Part shown: positions 58,487 to 64,000 of the stretch, piece by piece
Layout: the number at the start of each line of letters is the position of its first letter
Numbering within the stretch: position 1 is the first letter of the stretch
NCBI RefSeq assembly: GCF_029094505.1
Contig: NZ_CP119108.1
Span: 3,472,001-3,536,000, forward strand
From: Microbacterium horticulturae
GTDB taxonomy: Bacteria; Actinomycetota; Actinomycetes; Actinomycetales; Microbacteriaceae
Length of the DNA: 64,000 nucleotides
Direction: 5' to 3'
Notes under the pieces: model-generated
Databases searched by the model: none
What the model was told of the DNA's origin: nothing
Seen by the model: the letters and a program-made list of their open reading frames with translations, nothing else
Program-made: the position numbers and the translations under genes

Positions 58487-58507
58487 CACCCGAGAACAGG
58501 AGACTCC

Positions 58508-59677
58508 ATGACCGATCGCGAGGCGCGGCACGCCGAGCTGGCTCAGCACTATCTTCCCGACGAGCTGCTCGAGCGGTTCCGGGAGCGCGCCGCGGTGTAT
58601 GACCGCAAGAACCGCTTCTTCGACGAAGACCTCGCCGAGCTGCGCGCGCAGGGTTACCTGCAGCTGTTCGTGCCCGAAGAGCTGGGCGGACCCGGGCTGA
58701 GCCTCAACCAGGTCTCCCGTCTGCAGCAGCGTCTGGCGGGAGCCGCTCCCGCCACGGCCCTCGCGATCAACATGCACCTCATGTGCAACGGCGTCGTGAA
58801 GGCCATGTTCGACCGCGGTGATCGCTCGCTGGCGTACGTGTTCGAGGAGACGATGGCCGGCGAGATCTTCGCGTTCGGCATCAGCGAGCCGAGCAACGAC
58901 TGGGTGCTGCAGGGCTCGAACACGGTGGCGGTGCCGCAGGGCGACGGCGGCTACCGTCTGACCGGCGTGAAGATCTTCACCTCACTGTCGCCGGTGTGGA
59001 CGCGGCTGATCGTGCACGGACTCGATTCCACCGGCGACGAGCCACAGCTCATGTACGGCTTCATCGACCGCGACGAAGCCGGCATCACCGTGTCCGACGA
59101 CTGGGACGTGCTCGGCATGCGCGCCTCGCAGAGCCGCGCGACGATCCTCAAGGACGTGCGCGTGCGCCCCGACCGCGTCGCCCGCCGCCTCGCGCCCGGA
59201 CGCACCCCCGACCTGCTGACCTTCGCGATCACGAGCTGCTTCCAGCTGCTGATCGGCTCGGTCTACGCGGGCGTCGCGCGCCGCGCGCTCGACCTGGGCG
59301 CGGCGGGCCTGAAGCGCCGGAAATCTGCGAAGGCCGGCGCCAGCTACGCCGAGGTGCCCGAATCGCGCGCGCGTCTGGCCGATGCGTTCATGGACTTCAT
59401 GGCGGTGCCCGCCCAGCTCGAGACCTACACGCGCGAGTTCGATGAGCTCGCCGACCACGGCGCCGGGTGGCCGCTGCGCCTGGTCTCGGCGCGCATCAAC
59501 GCGTCGAAGGCGGCGCGGAGGTCGGCCGAGGTCGCCCTGATGTGCGCGAGCGGTGCCGGGTTCAACAACTCGAACGAGCTGAGTCGCCTGTTCCGGGATG
59601 CCACGGCCGGCCTCTTCCATCCGCCCAGCGAGGACGCCGCCCGGCCGATGTACGCGGCGGCGCTGCTCGACGACTGA
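58508..59677 (+). CDS. Acyl-CoA dehydrogenase family protein
   Basis: 389 residues. ACAD fold: YLQLFVPEELGGPGLSLNQVSRLQQRLAGAAPATALAINMHLMCNGVV, FAFGISEPSNDWVLQG, VKIFTSLSPVWTRLIVHG, DDWDVLGMRASQSRATILKDVRV. The usual catalytic glutamate region near the C-terminus is replaced by a LMCASGAGFNNSNELSRLFRDATAGLFHPPSED segment, as in flavin-dependent monooxygenase/desulfurase-like or ACP-linked ACADs. Follows the ketosynthase by 22 bp; likely acts on the same chain. Confidence 0.88.
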   Translation: MTDREARHAELAQHYLPDELLERFRERAAVYDRKNRFFDEDLAELRAQGYLQLFVPEELGGPGLSLNQVSRLQQRLAGAAPATALAINMHLMCNGVVKAMFDRGDRSLAYVFEETMAGEIFAFGISEPSNDWVLQGSNTVAVPQGDGGYRLTGVKIFTSLSPVWTRLIVHGLDSTGDEPQLMYGFIDRDEAGITVSDDWDVLGMRASQSRATILKDVRVRPDRVARRLAPGRTPDLLTFAITSCFQLLIGSVYAGVARRALDLGAAGLKRRKSAKAGASYAEVPESRARLADAFMDFMAVPAQLETYTREFDELADHGAGWPLRLVSARINASKAARRSAEVALMCASGAGFNNSNELSRLFRDATAGLFHPPSEDAARPMYAAALLDD

Positions 59678-59723
59678 CGGCGACCGGCGCGGCGCGCCGA
59701 GAGCAGATCGGCGAGACCTGACG

Positions 59724-59775
59724 GGCGAGAGCGCGGGGATTACCCGCCCCTCCGGCGGGTAGTTGTTCTCTCGCC
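59724..59775. repeat. Dispersed palindrome family 5, copy 1
   Basis: GGCGAGAG (59724-59731) and CTCTCGCC (59768-59775) enclose CCCGCC/GGCGGG. The right half (TACCCGCCCC...TAGTTGTTCTCTCG) matches the reverse complement of the element at 61835-61906. It lies between the convergent dehydrogenase and ABC1 kinase genes. Confidence 0.7.
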
Positions 59776-59801
59776 GGTCGGTTCGGCGGAGGCCATCGAG
59801 G

Positions 59802-61760
59802 TCACCTCCGTCGCAGCACGTCGAAGACCACCCGCAGCGTGAGTACCCCCGAGAGGATCACGAGCAGGTAGCCGAACAGCTGGAACAGGGTGAGCGTCGG
59901 GGTGATGTCGGGGCCCGCACCGCTGCTGAGCAGCATCGCCGCCATCAGGCCGAACACCCCGGCCAGGAACGTGATCGCCGCCAGATTGATGAACTCGCGT
60001 AGCACCGCGCGATCACGGCGGTCGGCGAACAGCCGCACGTTCACGCTGAGCCGACCCGAGGCCAGCTGCCCCGTGATCTGATCGATCCGGCGCGGCAGAC
60101 GACGCACGGCAGGCAGCATCCCGACCAGCTCATCCGTGGCCGATCGCGCGATCGCCCGCGGGCGGCGCTGCTCGTCGACGCGTTCCTGCGCGTACCCGGT
60201 CGCCTCGGTCACGAGGTTGAAGCCAGGGTCGAGTACCCGGGCGCTGCCCTCGACGGTCGCGATGGCGCGGAAGGCGGCCGTCAGTTCCGGGGGCACCGCC
60301 AGCCCGTGGTGACCCAGGATCTGGATGACCTCGGTGAACGCCGACGCGTCGAGCTCGGAGCCGGCGCCGAGGTATCGCGACATGAACTCGCCGATCTGCC
60401 GGCGCAGCATGAACTCGTCGAGGTCGTCGGGCAGCTCGACGAAGGTGAGCAGAGTGTCAGCGAACAGGCGTGCGTCGCCGCGCGAGAACGACAGCACGAC
60501 ATCGGTGATCTGCCGACGCACCTCAGAGTCGAGGCGCCCCACCGACCCGAAGTCGATGAGTGCAAGCTCATCGCCGCGCGTGATCATGACGTTGCCGGGG
60601 TGCAGGTCGGCGTGGAACACTCCGGCATTCATGATCTGCGACAGCGTGCCTTGGAACAGCCGCATCGCCAGCGCCGACCGCTTGCGGTCGGTGAGACGGT
60701 CGGCCACGCCCGGCTCACTCAGCGTCGTGCCGTCGATGAACTCCATGGTCAGCACGTCGCGCGCGCTGAACTGGGCGAAGAAGTGCGGCACGCGCAGACG
60801 CTTGTCTTCGGGCAGGGCGGCCTGCACGGCCTCCATCGCCGCGATGTTCGCGGCCTCGACCCGGTAGTCGAGCTCATCGCGGAGGCTCTCGGTCAGCGTC
60901 TCGGCGAGATCGTCGAGCCCGAACGCGCGCGCCCATCCGGTCGACTGGGTGAGCCGCCGCGCCAGGCGACGAGCAATGTCGATGTCGCGCTCGACGAGCG
61001 GCACGATACCGGGCCGCTGCACCTTCACGGCGACGCGGCGGCCGTCGGGGAGGGTCGCCTCGTGGACTTGACCGATGGATGCCGCAGCCAGCGGCTCGTG
61101 CGAGAACGTGGCGAAGACCTCGTCGATCGGTCGGCCGAGGGATGCCGTCAGCACCGGTTCGACATCGGCCCAGGGCGCGGGCGGCACGCGTTGCTGCAGC
61201 CGCCCGAACGCCTCGATGTATTCGGGGGGCAGCGCGTCGCTGCGCGTGGAGAGGATCTGCCCGATCTTCACGAAGGCGCCACCGGCGTCTTCGAGCGCCG
61301 CGGTGAGGGCTGCGGCCTGGCGACGGCGCTCAGCCGCACCGGCACTGGTCTGTTCGGTGGTCAGCTTGAACGGCAGCAACCGGTGGCGCGCGCCGATGCG
61401 CAGCAGCTCGGCATAGCGACGGCTGCGCTCGCGGCTGCGGCGAATGTCGGCCAGCACCTGATCGGGCCGGGGCAGTGTTCCCTGCGGGACGACGAGCTCG
61501 GCGATGACGAGGAATGCGATGGCGACGAACAGGATGATGCCGAACTGCACCGGGATGAGCGCCGGGGTGTATGAGCCCCAGACGAATTGCGACTCGAAGC
61601 CGAGTTCAGCGAGCAGCCCGATGATGCCCGCGAGAAAGATGCGCACTATGCCGACCCGCACGCCGAGCACACGCCGTGCGAAGGCACCGATGACGAGCAT
61701 CGCGACGACCGTGGCCGCCGTCATGACGATCACGTCGACGACGATCGAGCCGACACTCAT
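59802..61760 (-). CDS. ABC1/AarF/UbiB-family atypical kinase
   Basis: 652 residues. N-terminal three to four membrane helices (VDVIVMTAATVVAMLVIGAFA ... PVQFGIILFVAIAFLVIAELV), then the ABC1 kinase: KxGQ motif FVKIGQILSTRSDALPPEYIEAFGRLQ, alanine-rich loop AAASIGQVHEATLPDGRRVAVKVQRPG, DLHPGNVMI and IDFGSVGRL; two C-terminal helices. UbiB-like proteins act on isoprenoid quinone or lipid metabolism at the membrane. It is flanked on both sides by inverted copies of one palindrome family. Confidence 0.93.
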   Translation of the reverse strand: MSVGSIVVDVIVMTAATVVAMLVIGAFARRVLGVRVGIVRIFLAGIIGLLAELGFESQFVWGSYTPALIPVQFGIILFVAIAFLVIAELVVPQGTLPRPDQVLADIRRSRERSRRYAELLRIGARHRLLPFKLTTEQTSAGAAERRRQAAALTAALEDAGGAFVKIGQILSTRSDALPPEYIEAFGRLQQRVPPAPWADVEPVLTASLGRPIDEVFATFSHEPLAAASIGQVHEATLPDGRRVAVKVQRPGIVPLVERDIDIARRLARRLTQSTGWARAFGLDDLAETLTESLRDELDYRVEAANIAAMEAVQAALPEDKRLRVPHFFAQFSARDVLTMEFIDGTTLSEPGVADRLTDRKRSALAMRLFQGTLSQIMNAGVFHADLHPGNVMITRGDELALIDFGSVGRLDSEVRRQITDVVLSFSRGDARLFADTLLTFVELPDDLDEFMLRRQIGEFMSRYLGAGSELDASAFTEVIQILGHHGLAVPPELTAAFRAIATVEGSARVLDPGFNLVTEATGYAQERVDEQRRPRAIARSATDELVGMLPAVRRLPRRIDQITGQLASGRLSVNVRLFADRRDRAVLREFINLAAITFLAGVFGLMAAMLLSSGAGPDITPTLTLFQLFGYLLVILSGVLTLRVVFDVLRRR

Positions 61761-61834
61761 CGCGCCCTCCTCTCACCGGCGCCGCCGTGCGGGTCCGGGG
61801 TCGGGTTCAGCGTAGCCGCCCGGCGTCGCAAAAC

Positions 61835-61906
61835 CGCGAGAGTACAACCACCGACCGAGGATGCGGGTATTAGCCGTTTCTCTCGGCGGTCAGGTGTTCT
61901 CTCGCG
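61835..61906. repeat. Dispersed palindrome family 5, copy 2
   Basis: CGCGAGAG (61835-61842) and CTCTCGCG (61899-61906) are perfect outer arms, followed inward by ACAACCACCGACCGAG against CTCGGCGGTCAGGTGT. The right arm overlaps the last codons and stop of the small gene ending at 61890. Inverted relative to copy 1. Confidence 0.75.
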
Positions 61907-62138
61907 AGTCGGAAGAGGCGGACGGCTCGGCCTCGCGAAGCGTCGGGTCAGCGACGAGGCGCGCGAGGTAGTGCATCGTTCCGTTGACGCGCTCCGCCCC
62001 GCGGGGGTCGCTGTCTTTGAGCGCCCACCAGGCCTGTCCGCCGAGCATGCTCGCTTCTTCGGGCCGGCCGGCCTCGCCGAGCTTGCGCAGCGCCTTCGTG
62101 AACAGGGTGACCAGATCGCGGCCGTCGGCGTTCGCCAT
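61890..62138 (-). CDS. Conserved hypothetical small protein
   Basis: 82 residues. Reads ADGRDLVTLFTKALRKLGEAGRPEEASMLGGQAWWALKDSDPRGAERVNGTMHYLARL, a helical protein type I recall as a short conserved actinobacterial hypothetical. GAGGAAGAGG lies upstream of ATG 62138. The last residues (DSRENT) come from the arm of the adjoining palindrome. No function known. Confidence 0.65.
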   Translation of the reverse strand: MANADGRDLVTLFTKALRKLGEAGRPEEASMLGGQAWWALKDSDPRGAERVNGTMHYLARLVADPTLREAEPSASSDSRENT

Positions 62139-62204
62139 GGGGACCTCTTCCTCTCGCTTCGACGCTACCGCCGGGATGCCGGGGGCAAGGCCGTCACGGA
62201 GGGA

Positions 62205-62510
62205 TCAGCGCATAGCGAGATGGCGGGGCGGTCCCTCCAGGCGCGCGATCGCGATCTTCATCTCGACGACCTCGGACTCGACGCGCGAGATGCGCGTGTT
62301 CGTCTCGGCGAACTGTGCATCGACGCGGTCGAACCGACGGTCCATGTACGCCTGCATCTGCTCGAACTGCTGATCGGTGTTCGCTCGCTCCCGTGCGAAC
62401 CTCTCGTCCCATCGCGCATCTTGGCGGCGCAGCATCCCCGCCACGACGCGGAGAAGGCTAACCGCAGCCACGAAGACGGCGACGATCACGCCGATCGGTG
62501 TCACGGTCAT
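62205..62510 (-). CDS. Membrane-anchored coiled-coil protein
   Basis: 101 residues from ATG 62510. One N-terminal membrane helix (VTPIGVIVAVFVAAVSLLRVVAGML), then heptad-like charged helix (ERANTDQQFEQMQAYMDRRFDRVDAQFAETNTRISRVESEVVEMKIAIARLE). Resembles the short coiled-coil proteins often seen with toxin-antitoxin or phage genes, but no partner is adjacent. Function unknown. Confidence 0.7.
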   Translation of the reverse strand: MTVTPIGVIVAVFVAAVSLLRVVAGMLRRQDARWDERFARERANTDQQFEQMQAYMDRRFDRVDAQFAETNTRISRVESEVVEMKIAIARLEGPPRHLAMR

Positions 62511-62636
62511 GCCCCCATTGTGCCGCGGAAAATCAGGGATGTCATCGACTGTAGATCGAGTTCGCAACGCCCATCGGTGCGAAAGAACAATCTGTGGACA
62601 GCGGCCCCACAACCCCGCGTTGGGGAGGAACTGCCG

Positions 62637-63488
62637 TCACACCGGGATCTCGACCAGCAGGAACCACTCGCCCGCAGGCGCCAGCCGCGCCCAGTTCGGC
62701 ATGAGGTGCGGGTCGGTCACGTGTCCGTCCAGGTCGACGCTCGTGACGCCGCGGTCGGCGAGCACGGCGAGTGCGTGGTGGAGGCATCCCTCGACGAGCC
62801 GCTCTCCTTCGGCCTCATCGGGCCGAGTGGTCTCGGCGCAGACGGCCGGCGGCTCGCTGTCGAGGTAGACCGCGGCTATGGCACGCACGTGCCCCAGATC
62901 GTCGAGCGCGAGGGCCGACGCATCCAGGTCGAGGTCGTCGAGCAACCCCTCGTTCACGACGGCGGCGAAGCCGGCGCTGACCGGGCTCCATCCGCGGTGG
63001 ATCCACTCGTACATATCGGCGTGCGCGCCCAGCACCTGGGCAAACGGCACACGCGCCGCGGCCACGACGGCACGGTGTGGCCGCAGCACCTCAGCCCGCG
63101 TGGCCCGCACCCGCGTCGGCGGCACGATCTGGATCGTCCGCGCACCGCACGCGTACGCGAAATTCAGACGCTCACTGTCGACATAGCCACGGGTAATGAA
63201 CGGGATGCCGCGGGCCCGCAGCTGCGCGAGATGCCCGAGCATCGCCCTTCCGATGCCGCGGCGTCGTCGCCGCGGGTCGACGATCATGTCGATCCAGTAG
63301 CGATCGCCGTGGGCCCGGGATGTCCAGATGATTCCCGCCGCCGCGGCGGCTCCCGAATCGTCGACCGCGATGGCCGACCGGGTGTCGACATCCCGCCACT
63401 CGTCGGCCCGCAGCTCGATCTCGCCGAACCACGCCGGCGCCTCGTCGAGGTCTCGCGCACTCAGCGGCCGAAACCGGAGAACCTCCAT
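62637..63488 (-). CDS. GNAT-family N-acetyltransferase
   Basis: 283 residues from ATG 63488. The acetyl-CoA loop is plain: WIDMIVDPRRRRRGIGRAMLGHLAQLRARGIPFITRGYVDSERLNFAYACGA. The C-terminal half (~145-283) is a second GNAT-like fold with weaker motifs (LALDDLGHVRAIAAVYLDSEPPAV, HHALAVLADRGVTSVDLDGHV), so it is probably a tandem-GNAT protein. Substrate unknown. Confidence 0.85.
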   Translation of the reverse strand: MEVLRFRPLSARDLDEAPAWFGEIELRADEWRDVDTRSAIAVDDSGAAAAAGIIWTSRAHGDRYWIDMIVDPRRRRRGIGRAMLGHLAQLRARGIPFITRGYVDSERLNFAYACGARTIQIVPPTRVRATRAEVLRPHRAVVAAARVPFAQVLGAHADMYEWIHRGWSPVSAGFAAVVNEGLLDDLDLDASALALDDLGHVRAIAAVYLDSEPPAVCAETTRPDEAEGERLVEGCLHHALAVLADRGVTSVDLDGHVTDPHLMPNWARLAPAGEWFLLVEIPV

Positions 63489-63513
63489 GCCCGCGAGGCT
63501 ACCGCGCCGCGGC

Positions 63514-64000
63514 TCAGGCGGCGGCGAAGTGTGCGAACAGCCGAGGTCCGAGCGCATCGGCGAGCGCCGCGTGCCCCTGGTCGTTCGGATGGATGCCGTC
63601 GGGGCCGAAGCGGTCGCCGCGGTGCACCTCGGGCGCCGTCGCGTCGAGCAGCCGGATGCCGCGCTGCTCGCACGCCGGAACGAGCTGGGCCCGCACTGAG
63701 AGCCATCCGGGCGGCAACTCGGAGCCGTCGGCAGGCAGCCCGGCCTCATTGAACGGGAAGAGCCGGTACAGGTCGAAGACCGCGAGTCGCGCAGGCCCGA
63801 AACGCTCGAGCAGCAGATCCAGGTCGCGCTCGATCGCACGGCGGAGCTCCGTGGTCCACCGCGTCGCGCCCGTACGCCGGTCTTCATTGACGAGCACCGA
63901 GTCGTTGCATCCCAGGGCGACGACACAGGCGTCCGCGTCAGACGCCAGCACGTCGGCAAGCAGACCGAGCGATTCGCCGGTGTGCTCGCGCGGCTGGTCT
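63514..64000 (-). CDS. SGNH/GDSL hydrolase, 5' end missing
   Basis: The frame is open to the window end (first visible residues DQPREHTGESLGLLADV), so the catalytic GDS block lies outside. Present are block III VVALGCNDS and block V DGIHPNDQGHAALADAL with the catalytic Asp and His. Such enzymes are esterases acting on lipids, carbohydrates or acylated cell-wall compounds. No signal peptide information available. Confidence 0.85.
   Translation of the reverse strand, partial: DQPREHTGESLGLLADVLASDADACVVALGCNDSVLVNEDRRTGATRWTTELRRAIERDLDLLLERFGPARLAVFDLYRLFPFNEAGLPADGSELPPGWLSVRAQLVPACEQRGIRLLDATAPEVHRGDRFGPDGIHPNDQGHAALADALGPRLFAHFAAA

Overview
The window is one contiguous stretch of high-GC actinobacterial chromosome. 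Codon use is strongly G/C-ending, GTG starts are common, and several genes look leaderless with a -10-like hexamer 6 nt before the start codon. The gene content (XylFGH-type xylose ABC system with ROK regulators, D-threonine-aldolase-fold PLP enzyme, DUF2695, DUF4166, DUF6194, lactococcin-972 bacteriocin) fits Microbacteriaceae, most likely Microbacterium; that assignment is inference. I see no rRNA, tRNA, CRISPR array, prophage or intact insertion sequence. The first gene (a ureohydrolase) and the last (an SGNH hydrolase) are cut by the window ends.

Layout. 0-3.3 kb: ureohydrolase, XRE-cupin regulator divergent from a thioredoxin-reductase-like flavoprotein, DUF2695. 3.5-6.7 kb: a large secreted nuclease with three C-terminal chitin-binding modules. 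6.9-16.3 kb: NmrA reductase/TetR pair, glutaryl-CoA-dehydrogenase-like enzyme, DUF503, a MazF-type toxin-antitoxin pair, GntR/MFS divergent pair with a perfect operator, M18 aminopeptidase, BFN nuclease, FAD oxidoreductase. 16.5-25.2 kb: xylose module (ROK regulator, binding protein, ATPase, permease, then XylR divergent from xylA-xylB). 25.7-31.3 kb: a tightly coupled five-gene operon (sugar kinase, KDPG aldolase, D-threonine-aldolase-fold PLP enzyme, N-acyl-D-amino-acid deacylase, RidA) divergent from a YheO/DauR-type regulator; the enzymes line up as a route from N-acyl-D-glucosaminate to pyruvate and glyceraldehyde-3-phosphate. 31.4-33.4 kb: SRPBCC plus two DUF4166 proteins. 33.5-48.6 kb: mixed housekeeping and accessory genes (lipase-like protein with a helical partner, LMW phosphatase, purB, trans-sulfuration enzyme, MalY/PatB lyase, prolyl-peptidase-like hydrolase, a double MerR regulator, an SDR/TetR pair). 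49.0-54.4 kb: a complete lactococcin-972 bacteriocin locus (bacteriocin, DUF1430 membrane protein, ABC ATPase) with a two-component system and a 28-codon candidate peptide gene just before the kinase. 54.4-55.4 kb: a decayed gene and a short ORF. 55.5-59.7 kb: AMP ligase, ketosynthase, acyl-CoA dehydrogenase. 59.8-64 kb: ABC1/UbiB kinase, small proteins, GNAT, SGNH.

The most striking feature is between the genes. The intergenic spaces carry at least five separate families of short imperfect palindromes, each present two or more times in this window, placed almost always at 3' ends or in convergent gaps. A very frequent 11-mer, GGATGCCGCGG, often occurs in opposed pairs that form terminator-like stems. 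One ~310 bp gap (25.25-25.56 kb) is bounded by 24-bp terminal inverted repeats and holds nested palindromes, like a non-autonomous mobile element.
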